Below are positions 24,986 through 38,035 of a stretch of 64,000 bases of DNA, piece by piece (positions within the stretch are counted from its first letter, which is position 1; every line of letters starts with the position of its first letter). A program made the position numbers and the translations under genes. Source of the stretch: Pipra filicauda. Its lineage: Eukaryota; Chordata; Aves; Passeriformes; Pipridae. The DNA is taken from positions 62,001-126,000 of the forward strand of contig NW_024104317.1 in the NCBI RefSeq assembly GCF_003945595.2, in the 5' to 3' direction. A model generated the notes under the pieces. The model searched no databases. It saw only the letters and a program-made list of their open reading frames with translations, and had not been told where the DNA came from.

Positions 24986-27910
24986 GCTCAATTTCCATGT
25001 GTAAAAAGGACATAATCCGTGCTGTTGGAATAACTGTACCCAGAATCCAGGAACAAATCAACCTACAGAGAAGTTCCAATTCTCACATCGTTCAGGATGT
25101 TTTTTTAAAAGTAAGTGAACACATAGATTTGTTGTAAAAACAGGATTCAGCTGTATGCAATGAGTAAGCTCTTCTTGTAAGAGCTTTTTCTTTATAAAAT
25201 TATTTTAGTCACATTTGCATCCAAGCTTATTACTGGATTTAAGGATTGTAGCGTGTAGAGGCTGACATGGTAGATGAGACTTTGTCTACTCTTCTGCAAA
25301 GTGTGAAATGCTGAAATTGGATAAGCACATAGTGTAATTACCTAATTTGATGGGGTAGCCTTATCCAGTCTGTGTGTTTGGAAACACCACTCATCTCTCA
25401 GGTTTTTGTGATGCAATGTAATTAAACTAAGGACCAATATGCCTAGATAGTGACCCCACAACACTGTTAAAAACCTTTTAAAATAAAGGATGGAAATGGT
25501 GATGTTAGATCTTCCTGAACTGGAAGGAGAATCCCAGTTCTCTAGTCTACCTACTGCCTTCCTTTCAGCAGCCCAGCATATCAACTTTGCAGAGAAAATT
25601 ACAGAGGCAGATTCAAACCTCTATTTCTGTCTCTTTCTGTTCCCTTGTTTTGTTGGGGTTTGATGTTGATTTTTTTGTTTGGTTTTTGTTGGTTTTTGGT
25701 TTATTTTTTTAAAATCTTTCCATTTTATCAATGGAAGTACAACCATATCTGAAAAACCAGTTCCCTCCTTTCTGCTCAGAAAATGGCAGAATAACAGCGG
25801 AACAAGGGGATAAAACCCTTTGCTCTCACTGCACACGTGATCTTGCCCAATATTTGAGAACTACAGATAGCAAGGCTGTAATATCTTACTTTGTGAAATT
25901 GGATACAAGATAGTTACGCACAATAAACAATACTCTTTTCCATTTCCATGTTTCACGTGGGCAGCACTGTCCCACCATTCAACCTTTGTCTTTGTCTCAC
26001 TAGAGAGGAATCAAAATCAATTTGGAGTATATTTCAAAATAAGTGGCATCATTGCTTAGCATATATTTTCAGTAACATTTGCAATGGTCATGGGATATGA
26101 TTTGCTAAGGTTTTACCAATCTATCCTGTGTCTGGCTAGGATCTAGGAAGTTGTCTAATATTTCCCAAAAGACATAATTGCCTTGAAACATGCAGCCCCT
26201 ACTCACAGTATTTTTTTGCTATCAATTCCTCAGCCTTTGATCTTGAAGTTTATTTAACCCAAGATATATTATTATCCAATTACTGCTCCAAATTCACTAC
26301 TAAAATTTTTTCTGTAATATTTTAAAAATGAAATAAAGTACATTGATTTTATATCTTAAATACAGAAATCTGCATAGAAAAAAATTGTCATTAAACAGTT
26401 CCTTACCAGAAGAAAATATCAAAGTTCAACACATCTGTAGCTCCAAAAAGCTCTGCTGATGGATTTATTTTCACTTTACCAATCTAATAAAATAAATTTG
26501 ATTTGTGACAAATAACATTTGTCTATTTAAGGCTCATAAGACAGCTTTTTGTGATTCCCATCATAAGTTTTTTCCTCAATTAAAGTTTCCGTTCATTTAC
26601 GAGATGAATGCAATTAGAAAAACAAGATGTTCAGTATTCTCAGCTCAAACTCTTTTATTATCTTGTGTTTCTGATGTGCTACTGTAGCTGTTCTACACTG
26701 AATTGAACTAGATTATGATTACTAGTTAAGAACTGAAAACACTGCCACTCTTACTTCTTTCTGTAGTTATTTTATAAATAAATACTTTCAATTACAAAAT
26801 TGTTCCCAGAGAAATGGGAATTATGTTGAAAGTACCCCACTGTTGCTGTAACAGTTTCAGATTTATTGAATCCTTCTCACTGTATTACAATAGCTCCTGC
26901 TGCTTTACCTGGACTGCAGAAATGCCAGGCTCCAGCTTTGTATTTTGTAATGCTTCAAAACATCTGAGACAAAAAAACCCCAAACACCAACATTCTTCTA
27001 TCTTGAAGGTTTTCATTAGAATCAGAATGGAAATACTAAGAAATTTTTAATTATCCCTTTCTCATTTCCAGCAGGTAAGAGCCATGCAGCTACATTTCAG
27101 TTTTACAGTTTTCTCAGATTTTACAGGTAAGGGTCTAATTGTATTTTATTTGTATTTATTAAGGCCAACTCAAACATAACGGCACAGAGGATACAGCTGA
27201 GTGAGGCAGAGAGAAAAAACATGTTTAGTATTAAAACATCGCTGGACTTGGAGAGAGACATCCTTCCCCATCTGCAGCTATCCTACAGCTAGCGCTGTGC
27301 TTTTAAAGTCATTCTTATGAGGAAGTTTCATATCAAATTTCTTGGTCTGATTGTCATAACCATCCAAGTGTGAATACAGGCTCTGGATATGGGCTTCATC
27401 ACTGTATGAAGGCATGCCGAAAATTCACGTTTGGGTAATATCACCATCCTATTGCTTATGTACTGCATTGTTCTCATTTCTTTTTCAACACAACAATTTC
27501 AAAATGAAAACTATGTGATGATACTCTTTCTTCCTTATATCTATACTGACCTTTGTACTCAAACTTTGCCTCAGTGTTTTAAATTGCTTCTTTAATTTAG
27601 TTCACAGAAACTGCAAGTTATAGCTGGTTTTCTGACTATTGCATCCCAAAGAGCAAAGACAAAAATACAAAGTACATTACTTTTTATTACAAAGGTTCCA
27701 GAGTGAAGACAAGCATTGACTTGGTTTTACACTATAAATAACTCCATTGGACACTTCTGGTGCATCGAAAGGAAGCCACAGTATTATTTATTTTTTCTAT
27801 TTAATTTTTGTTGTCGTTGTTGTTAAGCACTCGATGTATGTATGCATGGAGAGGGAAAATCTGCTCCTACCTGCTACTGCTTACCCGTTTGAGTACCTAG
27901 TAATGTAAAG
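24986..27910. other. Unique AT-rich non-coding DNA
   Basis: No gene is supported; frames are at most 80 codons. The AT-rich stretch at 26,000-26,700 contains many TAAT and AAATGA words typical of vertebrate deserts. A (TTG)n-like repeat of about six imperfect units lies at 27,808-27,824. Confidence 0.5.
25641..25711. repeat. G/T-rich low-complexity tract
   Basis: About 70 bases are composed almost entirely of GTTT, GGTTTT and T-runs on the plus strand, like the tract at 5,371. The encoded minus-strand frame is a lysine/glutamine-rich artefact. Confidence 0.8.
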
Positions 27911-27914
27911 CCAA

Positions 27915-28010
27915 ATATTATACACCTATTTTAATTGTAACACTGAGGTCAAAGGGATTATTTACTTCTCTAAACTAGTCCTAAATAATAAGTAAGAGAG
28001 CTAAATGATA
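27915..28010 (-). mobile_element. MIR-type SINE fragment
   Basis: Plus-strand order is TACACCTATTTTAATTGTAA, CACTGAGGTCAAAGGGATTA, TTTACTTCTC, then AATAATAAGTAAGAGAGCTA. This follows the reverse complement of MIR ('CCCATTTTACAGATG', 'AACTGAGGCACAGAG', 'TGACTTGCCCAAGGTC', 'AGTAAGTGGCAGAGCT'). It is diverged; the assignment rests on the order and spacing of the blocks. Confidence 0.45.
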
Positions 28011-31000
28011 CTTAGAGATTGTTCCAAAGCAATATAAACAAAACCAGATCAACTGTCTCGCCAGTTGCTCACACGGAGATTCCAGAAAACGTATCCATAA
28101 CACATCAAATTCTTTCTTTTTATTTTCATTTTTTGACAAACTATTCTTTCATGAACACAAGGGCAGGAAAAAATCAAGTGCCAGATGGTGAGCTAGGGTA
28201 TTGGCTATTGGATCCAACGGCACATTGAAAGCAGCCAACATTCTCAAGGAAAGACATTTAATGATATCTGAAAGAAAAAGCACCCAATTTCTGGGAAAAG
28301 GGAAAATAGAATTAATGAAATGGACAACTGCAAAACATATCCACAAAGAGAATCACTGTGTAAGCCAAGATCCAAAGAAAGTGAAACAGGTCCAGGAGAG
28401 CTGTTTAGACAGTGACTTTTGTTATAAATTACATACACAGAGCAAGTCCTGCAAATAACCAGTTTTTCATGCCAGGACAACAGGGAGTCTGTATAGAAAT
28501 TTATGCTGAATTTGTCAGAGGTAGATGACATCTTTGGCTTTTCTGACATTCTTGTCCCTGTTCTTCACTGGTATTCCCTTCACTCCTGAAAGTATTACAG
28601 AATGCTTTCTCTGTTCTATCCCTTGCCACCTTTGCAGATGCATTCACATCACTGAAATTAGCCCTCCATGAGATTCTGGCAGTTTAGAACAGCCTCAAGC
28701 AGAGAAAGAGATAAACACATATTTGTATAACTATGAAATGCCTCAGTTGAAGGTAAGCAAAGAAATTAGACTTGGAGAGTTCATAAGGGGAATGCAGATC
28801 ATAAAATCCACAGACTCCCTGAGATAAAAATAATGACCAAGCACTTCAAGCCTGTAACACTGAAGATCATACAAAATGAGCTTGGCAAAGCACAATACAC
28901 AAAACAGTCATTTACAAACATCATACCATGCTCAGATTAGGGAATCATTCCATATAACCTCACTGATTTGGGGATTTGTTTTATGATGGCCTGTACGGTG
29001 AATTTCCAAATACACTTTCAAATCAGACCCTAATGTAATCTCTATTTACACGCTGGACTCCTTTTCTTTTTGAGTTTCTTACCAAAACCCAGTTCCCTGT
29101 CTGAGATTTAAAAGGGCTTTAATTTTCACTATTGTGATGAGGGGCTTTTTAATTTTTTTTCCAACCACTCAAGTGTAAGTAGCGTCTTCAAACACAGTAA
29201 CTCAAGCCACTGCCAGAGCGTGACTCCAGGCACCCACTAGCTTAACCAAGACAAACACTTGGCCTTTAGAAAATTAGGTAGTTCAAGTCACCCTCTCAAA
29301 ATGTATTTTGAAATGTTTGTTGAACATAACAGATGCAATATGAAGATACATCTAGACTGTGATAATAAGTTTGAGAAAGATACAAGCTTCATATAGAAAT
29401 CTCAGTTCTGCCTCCTGAATGTCAGAGAAAAACATTCTCTGAGGTCAGTTTATTCTCTAACTATTGATGATAGAGTTATTTTCCTTCCCTCTGAAACAGA
29501 TGCTTCTGGTTCCTCCCAGTCACTGGACTAAGTGGACCACATGTAAAATAAAAAGGAAATAACATGGATACTTATGCATTTCCATTTTCATTTATGGACC
29601 TAGCAAGACAATTACCTTGTAAAATTATGTTCTTCCAATTGATATCTAATAGCTTTTTCACTATTCTTTGCACACTCCAAATTGAAGACCAGCTGACGTC
29701 CAGATGTCCCACAGCTTTAATACCAAAGAGTAGGAAGGGAACAGTACCCATTGTTATGCCCTTCTACTGTGGTACACAAATGCAGGACAGAAGAGGAGAT
29801 GGAAAATCAGGACCTTGGCTGAAATTCACCCAGTGTTTTGGCTACCAAAACTGGCCGACAATACTAACAGAAAGATTTCTCTTCCCCTGAAGGGGAGCAG
29901 CTAAGTGACAACTACTTTGGGCTGCCAGGACACCTAGTAGGACTTCTGCATTTTGAGACATGATTCCTTGAGGCAATATGACTGAAGGGATGCGGCTCCC
30001 TCCAGTGCAGGGTTCTGCTTAAATGCAACACTGAGCCCTGGAAAAAGATATTAACTCATTCCTCATTTGAGCTGCCAAACGTACCAGGAATACCTGGCAG
30101 CAGCTCCCTGCCATGCTGCCAACCATTCTAGGTACACAGCTGGCTATTTCAGTGATTTCAGAAGAACTCAGAGGATTTGCTGCACAGCAGCAACAGCAGC
30201 AGACGAACAAATTCAGCATTTGATTTCTTTGCACAAAAGGCTATCCCAGATGACTTAAAACCACCCTAGCGCAGACCTCCAGAATTAAGTAATGTCCTGC
30301 ATGGCCCAAGCATAGTTTCAGCTCCCTTTCTATAAATCAGACAATTAAACAACAGATACCAAGCAATTGCCTCTCCTATTTTCAGAATGCTTTATGTTCA
30401 CGACACAAGCAATCCTGCAAAGCCTTGATAGGTACATTCATTATTCATGGTCTGCCATAATTATATTTGGTACTTCTAGCTTAGCCTGCAGGAGGCAGTG
30501 TCATGTGTGGAAACCAGAACTTATCAATGCTAATGAACTTTTGCAGGGATTTTGAAAAACTATGATTTCTCTTAAAAAACAAGAAATGCAAAATGATAAG
30601 AAGTTTAGCAAGAACATCTGGACAAGGGTAAAACTGGGAAGGCTGCCATCGGTTTTGAAACATGATGGTTTACCCTCAAATTTTTTTCCTTCAAGTAAAA
30701 CTGTAGCCCATCTTTTAGCTTCTACTTTTATAGTGTGCATGCTCTCAGTTCTTTGCACAAATTTGCACAGGCTGCACTGGAATTTCTTAGTAGCAAGATA
30801 TTTAAGTAGAAGCCAGCACTCGCCTTCAGGCTGGAGCTACCTATCAGTCACTGGCAGCATCTAAACAACCTGCTTTTGAATGTTAGAAGCAAAATAAGGT
30901 GATAAATCTGGACAGAGCTCTCTCTGCATTTTTCCTAATACAATTTCAGTGAGTAAGAATCAAGAAGGTGGCTGGCATTCATACAAACAGCACTGTTCCT

Positions 31001-31600
31001 ATTGGTGTATATATAGGCCCAGTGACATCTCTGGGATTATAAAAAGCTAACAAATGTTAAGGCCATCAGTGCAAGAAGGAAGAGGGCTTGAGAGAACATG
31101 GTGCCTTATGGCTGTGGCAGAAACGGTTCAAATCAAGAAACTGGCAAGACTCATAAGGTTTCAAATACAAACACTCAGCTTTGAATTGAACTAGTGAAGA
31201 AAGATGATAAAACAGACACTCAGCAAAGGCTCTTTACACAATGCCAGACAAAGTTTCAGCTTTTTTTTTTTTTTAAGTCTGTTAATTTGTGTTTATCAGC
31301 ATAATGAAGGTTTGGGTTGGAAAGATACTCAGAACTTAAAAGCTAAAACTGGACTGTCTACATTTCATTCTCTTTTTATTAACCATCAGTGAGTGTTCTG
31401 CACAGACACAGCCCATGAAAGTAATAATAGAGGGAAATTAATTAGATGACTATATTTCAATCATGGTGTTTTCTTGACATTTTATACCAAAGGAATGCAG
31501 CTCAAGCAGTTTGTAACTGACAGCAATGCCATGAAATTGCACTACAGCCTTGATAATTATCCTCTTCATTATATTTATAATATATAAAGAGATAAAGTAC
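28011..31600. other. Unique non-coding DNA
   Basis: No gene is supported. Opposite-strand frames overlap at 28,149-28,549, 30,019-30,258 and 30,481-30,864, which is expected of stop-poor random sequence. A short imperfect (CAG)n tract lies at 30,184-30,202 and a poly-T run at 31,261-31,274. GGTTTGGGTTGGAAAGA at 31,309 resembles the antisense CR1 3' end by chance only; no other CR1 block follows. Confidence 0.5.
31261..31274. repeat. Poly-T run
   Basis: A run of 14 T with no recognisable retroposon body beside it. Confidence 0.85.
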
Positions 31601-31662
31601 AACATCCCCCTTTCATGTTATAATAGTATGCAGTATAATGGAAGCAGCTGAAGGGGGATGTT
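31601..31662. repeat. GC-rich stem-loop, 12-14 bp stem
   Basis: AACATCCCCCTT at 31,601-31,612 is the exact reverse complement of AAGGGGGATGTT at 31,651-31,662. Allowing one bulged T, the stem extends by two more pairs. The 38-base loop is AT-rich. The stem is shorter than a typical microRNA precursor (about 22 paired bases or more), so a microRNA call is not supported. It stands out because the surrounding DNA is AT-rich. Confidence 0.5.
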
Positions 31663-33480
31663 TGTCTTACAATGCTACAGTTTAAATCTAGTGCCAAGAG
31701 TTATCGCATTAATGATGCACAGAGAAGAGCACTACAAGCAGCCATCCTTTATGTAATTATTCCATGCAAACTGTAAACATATGGGATAAATAATATACCC
31801 CAAACTTTTTTTCTTCCTCTTTACTTAATATTCAAGAAATGTCAATGACAACTCACTAGAAGGAAAAATATATTAATCTCATTTACATAAATTTCCTTCT
31901 TTGTTAAAAGCTTATAAAAAGATTGATGCCACAGAAAGGTTGGTCATTTCTTTTATATAGCAGTACCAAGCACTTGCGTACTACACAAGCCCCAAAAATT
32001 AATTGAAGGGGGAAGAGTCCTTTTGTATCCAGATGGTGACACTAAAGGAGTAAAAGTCTTATCAAGTATTATGGATAACTTTAATTAGGAAGAGTAGCAG
32101 TAAAGCAGTAACAATTCCATAAACTGGCAAACTATTTTAGATAATATTCAGAAAATGTAGTTGGGGAAGTCTCAGCTGGAACATGTCAAACATGTACAAT
32201 GTTACTGTTTGCCTGTCTGCCACAGTGTCAGCTCAACTTGGTATATGAACAACAGAAGACAGCTCCAGATGGCTATGAAAGAAGTCAGTTTGTTATCTTA
32301 GTAAGGCAGAGCTGGAAATCAGGATAACTTCAGGAACAGTAACTTTGCAGGTGCTTTCAGCAGAGGCTGTCAAATTAAGCCTGTAGAGATATGAAGCACC
32401 TAAAGCTGCTATGGTGAAGAGTAACCTCCTGTCTCTGAGCATGAAGTCAGGTTATTCTCTTGCTGCGACCCCAGGAAAAGTAAAATTTATTTGACCAAGG
32501 CAACATCAGGTTCTTAGTCTGAACTAACTTATCCTAATAACATGATGATATATGTTTCCTGTTCTAGATTCCTGTTGTTCCAGTAGAGGAGCCAGATTTT
32601 TCATTTGCCGACATACCTCTAGAATTTCTTTCTTGAGTCACTGTAACAGAAAGTGGCTTACACATAAACTGAAATCCCATCAGTAACTTTACAACTTTTT
32701 CATATCACAAAAGGAATGTGAGACCATGGTATTGTGACTCTAAATAGGAGTGTTGCAGCCATGGAATACAGACTTGGACCATAATTGCCACAGTATGAGG
32801 ACATTAATTTCAGGATTTCTGACTGAGGCTTATTTTTTATTATCCTTATGACATGCTTGTATGTGGGTACTCTGTGCCACTTATCCCATCAGTCAGTTTA
32901 CCTGAGGTTTTGCCATATTTTAAATGGACCTGTTAAAATTTAATGGGAAAAAAAGAGCCAGAATTATTTGGATCTTTGCCAAGGTATTGTAGGAATCATA
33001 AAAGATATCTTTCTGCATTCTCAAAGCTGTGTGTTCTCTTAAATATATGTGACAGCTCCAAGTGTTTTGGTAACACATATACTTCTGCAATGAGTTTTGG
33101 GTAAATGTACAACTTCAGTCATTCACCCACCAGTTCCTGTGTCACACAGCCCAGCTAAGCCTGCAGTTTCCTGGGAGCATGAACAAAAGTCTACAGCCAA
33201 GGGTAATGCCTGCTCTGCATTGCTTGCATCTACTGCACAGGAATACAGAACATGGAGTAGGCAAGATGGTCCTGCTAAGCATATATTATACATCTAATCT
33301 GTGCAACACACTGCCAGCATGTTCTCTGCATATAACCCATAGCCATGATAGATCTGATGCTTCCTCACTACAAAAGATTCACACTGTATGTGATGCAGGG
33401 CCAGTCCACAAGTGTGTGAGAACTACAGAATTGTGAGATCTCTTGTGCACACAAGGATCAGCTCCACGCTAACAGAACAT
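31663..33480. other. Unique non-coding DNA
   Basis: No gene or repeat is recognised. The two plus-strand frames at 33,097-33,436 overlap in different phases and show no domain. Confidence 0.5.
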
Positions 33481-33570
33481 CTCTGAGGCACAATGAACCA
33501 CTGCAATCTTGCCCAGTGACACACTGGAGGATAGCCTTTAAACCTGCCTAAAGTCAACCTTATCATTAGG
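33481..33570 (-). mobile_element. MIR-type SINE fragment (weak)
   Basis: The plus strand reads CTCTGAGGCACAATGAACCA, CTTGCCCAGTGACACACTGG and TTTAAACCTGCC in that order, matching the reverse-complement MIR blocks 'CTGAGGCACAGAGA', 'CTTGCCCAAGGTCACACAG' and 'TTTGAACCTGGG'. The copy is short and diverged; chance cannot be excluded. Confidence 0.4.
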
Positions 33571-36500
33571 GGAAAGCACTTTTCTGTTCTAAAACACACT
33601 ATGACTCTTCAAGAATGTTCTATTCAGTCATTTATTTTCATTGTTTTTCAATGGATCAGACCAGATGATGGTATTTTAGGGCATACAAAGAATAAGGCAA
33701 TACTAGCTTTTGATCCTGAAGAACAAAAGGCCAGCATTAACCTATGTGCAAAGACAGGAGAGCTGACAAAATGGGAGGGGCGGGAGTGGGGGAGAGAGAG
33801 AGAATCTGGCAGACCTTTGAAGTAATCCAAGGTCAAAAGTTTCCCCTTAAGAATATATGAGCAATGTGAACTTACCGTACCCAGGAAGCCACCTCACAAG
33901 GTAAACACTTTCAGAAGACAAGTCCTTGAAACTCTTCATAGTGTCAAAGGTTGAAATGAGCAAAGTGGCAGCTGGTTTAAGGCATTTCTCCTTTGAAATG
34001 TCCAAACTTCCTTCATTTTCAAAGACAAAAGTCCCGTTGGTATATACAAAAAAAGCCTGCACCTTGAAATAAAGAAAGGGGTTCAAGTTAAGCCTCAAGG
34101 AAAAGAAAAAACAACAAACCCCCCTCCACCCCTCCCACCAAAAACAAAAAAAAAAAGCCCCAATGGTCAGATACTTCTAAAAAATTAATATGACTTGTGT
34201 ATCCAAAAATGTGAGCTACCAAAATTGCCCATTAGAACAAAATCAGAGAGTGCTTCAGAAATAGCTGAAGCGTTGAAGACCTTTCCACCCATCAGGTGTT
34301 CATTTTCTGCCTCAGCTGAATTGTCTGAGCAGCTTCCATGAACTTACCAATGTTCAGCCTGCTCACATCACTCTCCAAGCAGTTTATGCTTAGTGGATAA
34401 GTTTACACTGAAGCTGACAGCGGGTGTTCACACAAGTCCTTTTGGCAACTTAGCAAAGAGTTAATGATGGTTACCTGAAAGTAACCAAGGCATTCTCCCA
34501 TTTCAAATTGTAGGATTTTATACCTTTATGTATAAACTTAAGAAAACTCAGACTTATGTGAACAACAGTACAACAATACTTCCAAACAGCTCTCACTTAA
34601 ATATGCATAAACTGTTTTCATTTGCTCAAACCAAAGTTATTATTTTAATTTTTTTCATTGCTAAGTCAATAGGATATTAAGCACATGAAAAGTTTAAAGC
34701 ACGTGTATAGGACGATCAGATTAGGCCTATTCACACAGGTAATATGTGAATTTCCCACTGACTTAAGTACTTAAAATAGTACATACAATTAGAAAAGAAA
34801 CAAAGACAGGAAGTTTCTTTAAGTGAAAGCTTGAAGGGACATAAAGCAGGCAGCAGATACACTATCAGATTTCTTCATATGGAGGCACTGCTGCAACGGT
34901 GTTGTTTCTTCAAAGAGGTAGCCCCTCAACAACCTAAAAATATACAGATTTTCAAACATGGTGAAATATTTTCTAATATGAACATCCTAAAAAGGGGAAA
35001 TCAATAAATGGCATGAAAAACTTCAAAGACGGACCTCCTGTCAATGACAGAGGTTCTTCAGCGATGTAAAGTCTTTGAAGAAGGACTCCCAGTGCTGGGA
35101 AACCTTTGAAGTGACAGAAAGCAGACATTTATAATTACAGAAAGGTGCGGTGTCCAGCAGAGATAGTAAAAAGATATAACTGGGGCATGTGTGGGGGAGG
35201 TTGAGTGGTGGCTTGGGCCCGGAGTGACCCTGTTCACTTGAAGCCTAATAGCCTGCAAGGTCAACTCTATATCCATATGAAAGAGACAATTTGTGAATTG
35301 GAGATGTGGGTAGGGCTTAGAAACCAAACTACTGCAGCTTTCACACTTCAGGCATATGTTTATTAAACAAGGCATCTCTCTCTTTTCTCACTACCTCGAT
35401 TCCAGCACACACATTACCACACAGCCCATTCTCACTTTGCAGCCTACAGTTCCCCTGAGGAGAGAGAGAGGCTTGTTACGTCCATTGGCTCAGAAGCTGG
35501 TTTGAAGTGAGGCAGTCCAGCTTTACTTATATTTATCAGAATATTTTTCATGAGTATCATTTCTTCCTGAAAATTTTGCTTTTGTCTTCTCACACGATTC
35601 CTGGCTATTTTTTGATAAAGTGATAAAGAAATACAGAGAAGTGAAAAATTATATTCTGGAAGAAAACTGAACTGTCTGGATTCTGGAGTTCTCTGAATTG
35701 TTGTCTACTTGAAAGGAAAAATATGAAAGTTTAATTTACATGAATAGATTTTTGGTTTCCCCTCAGACTACAAGGCAAGTCTCTGCTTGTTTTTGTAGCA
35801 GAGTAAGGTTTGCCCATACTCTGAGTAGTCCGAATGGTAGCATGGTATTGAGCTCACACTAGTGTGTCCAGCTGAGAGACAGAGTAATAGCTCACACTTG
35901 TCCCTATCTTTCATATATTCACAGATCCTGCTTGTCCTAAAGCACAGGGACAGTCTCTTGCTTATGCCCCAAAGATCACATAGCTACATCCCAAATATTC
36001 ATTTTTAGTTTTTTCCCTGTCTGTGACATGCTAAAAACAGGAAAAGAAAAAAAAAAATCAGCATCTGATGCCAGCCAAGATTTTCTGGGAAGCTGAAATG
36101 AAAGAAAAGACAAATAAGCTAATCAGCAGATGCTGCCACCTTGTTTGAGTTCACTTGGTCTTTCTTGTATAGCTGGACCAGGGTCTGGAAGCAGGACTGC
36201 CCACAGTCGGCTAAAATGGATCCGCCAGTCAAGAGGTCTGGATTGTTCTGCCCTGGTGTGAGGAAGACATCAGAGCATCTTGTTCCACAATGACCTATAG
36301 CTCCACTTGTGAGCTTCATGAAAAGCACAGTCTTGCATAGCTAAGTACTTCCAAGCAAAGGCTGGTAGAAGATGGCACCCCTTAAACCCTGTCAAACCAT
36401 GACAACCCTGATTGAAACACATGAGCAATGATGCTGGATAACTTTTACACGCACACGGCATCCACAGATCTCAAATCAGTGAGTAACCCTGTTTATGAAT

Positions 36501-37960
36501 GTGAAAACTGAGGTCCTGGACAGAAACTCCGTCTGGCTCTGTAGAAAATGAAGTCTTAGCACAAACATACCAACACTTATTACTGCAGGAAATTTGGAGT
36601 AGACAGCACTGAGTCTATTTTTGCCTTCATATAACCTTCAGTCCTAGGTTAAGGTCAGAACTAGAGAAAATAATACCAAAGTCCAATGCAGTCTTCAGAG
36701 AATTGCTGAAGCTTATTTTGTTGAACTCTTCTTTTGCTGGCCAGACAGCAACCATGTAATTAGGATAACTATGCAATAGTGTTTTAAGGGAGTGCTATAG
36801 AGAAAAACTCAAACTACAGTACACATAAAAGCACTGTATTTGTTTTCTCATGCATCAACAGTTTAGTTTTTCTTCTGTTCAGGAGGTTGGCCTGAAGGGA
36901 ATGGAAATCACAGAGATTATTACCTTTTTATAACTATCTTTCTAAAAGTTATGGCATCGGCTACATGAGGTGTGTAGTAAAAAGGAAAAAAATATCCTAA
37001 ATACTAATGGAGAGACCGTATGGAAACTAAGAAGCAATTATCACACAGACAAAATTTTTAAGAGTAGTGATGAAATTAAACATTATTGCCAGAAGATGTT
37101 TACTAAAAATATCTTTCAGGTCTTTCAAAATATTGCTTGGAGGATTTGGCATGACAAAGAAAGCAGATGTCAGATAACACATAACACATCAAGAAAACAA
37201 TAATATATTCTGAGCTTAAGAGTCCTGCTGGTGGTATGGGACAAAAATATGTCTGGGCAATCTGAAATAGCTTTTAAATAAAACAAAACTAAAACAAATT
37301 CAGATGTTTTGAAATGGCTACATAACATGTAAATTTTGTGCTACAAAAAGTTAGGCAACAAACAGAATAAACTCAGCAAAACTGATATTACCCAAATGCA
37401 ACAGATACATGGAAATTGTTTTCTGATGTGTAGTATTCACTATTTGTGTGATATTCATTATAAGATTCAGACTACCTGAAGCATGATACACAGCGCTGAT
37501 TATACCACACCTGTTAAATGCCAACACTTTCATAAAATAAGCACCCTAAACCACAGCTGGACATCATCACAAAGAAGAGGGTGCAAATGTAGAGAGTTCT
37601 TTAAACTGAGGAGTGAGGATACCTTCACCATGGCTGCTTCAAGATGATCCTTTTGCATGCTTAGCAGTACAACATTCAGTGTGTCCTGGCACATGAAACA
37701 ACATGGAAAGACCTGCCCCCATTACCTGTCTTTTCTCCTATTTGTCCCTGTTACCGGGCTCCCTCAGGAGTCACATACAAATTGTTCCTCACTCTCACAT
37801 GCTGGATTCTGGGTTATTTCCATAGTCAGTTTAGCAGACTACAGACTACTAAGAGAAGCAGCTTTCCCCCTGATTAGAAGGAGGACATGGTGCCTGCCAA
37901 TGATTTGAATTGCAGCAGCAATGCACCCTGGACAACAGCACAATACCAGAGGTCATTTTA
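33571..37960. other. Unique non-coding DNA with low-complexity patches
   Basis: No gene is supported. A G-rich patch with GGGGCGGGAG followed by (GA)n lies at 33,773-33,805. An A/C-rich tract lies at 34,101-34,160. A 12-bp palindrome, TTAAGTACTTAA, near 34,764 resembles paired NK-2 homeodomain words. TTTATGAATGTGAAAACTGA near 36,490 resembles the start of an antisense MIR but does not continue. Confidence 0.5.
34101..34160. repeat. A/C-rich low-complexity tract
   Basis: A-runs, CCCCTCC-type runs and ACAACAAAC words give about 60 bases nearly without T or G. It is the complementary-strand counterpart of the G/T-rich tracts at 5,371 and 25,641. Confidence 0.75.
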
Positions 37961-37982
37961 CCATCGGAGCCATTTGGGTAAT

Positions 37983-38002
37983 GTCTTATTTGCAAATAAG
38001 AC
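37983..38002. promoter_or_regulatory. 20-bp perfect palindrome with octamer-like core
   Basis: GTCTTATTTGCAAATAAGAC is its own reverse complement with no spacer. The centre, ATTTGCAAAT, contains two overlapping POU octamer-like words (ATTTGCA on each strand). A second perfect palindrome, TTAGTGCACTAA, lies 22 bases downstream at 38,024-38,035. The expected number of 20-bp perfect palindromes in random sequence of this length is about 0.06. A dimeric binding site is a plausible inference. Confidence 0.35.
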
Positions 38003-38035
38003 CAGAGGAAAACAAAATTATGTTTAGTGCACTAA

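Noticed and set aside
31309..31330. GGTTTGGGTTGGAAAGA as a second CR1 3' end
   Set aside because: No octamer repeat and no other CR1 block follows within the expected distance.
31601..31662. Hairpin as a microRNA precursor
   Set aside because: The stem is only 12-14 pairs and the loop is 38 bases, outside usual precursor geometry.
36480..36525. TTTATGAATGTGAAAACTGA as an MIR fragment
   Set aside because: Only one block matches; the downstream core blocks are missing.
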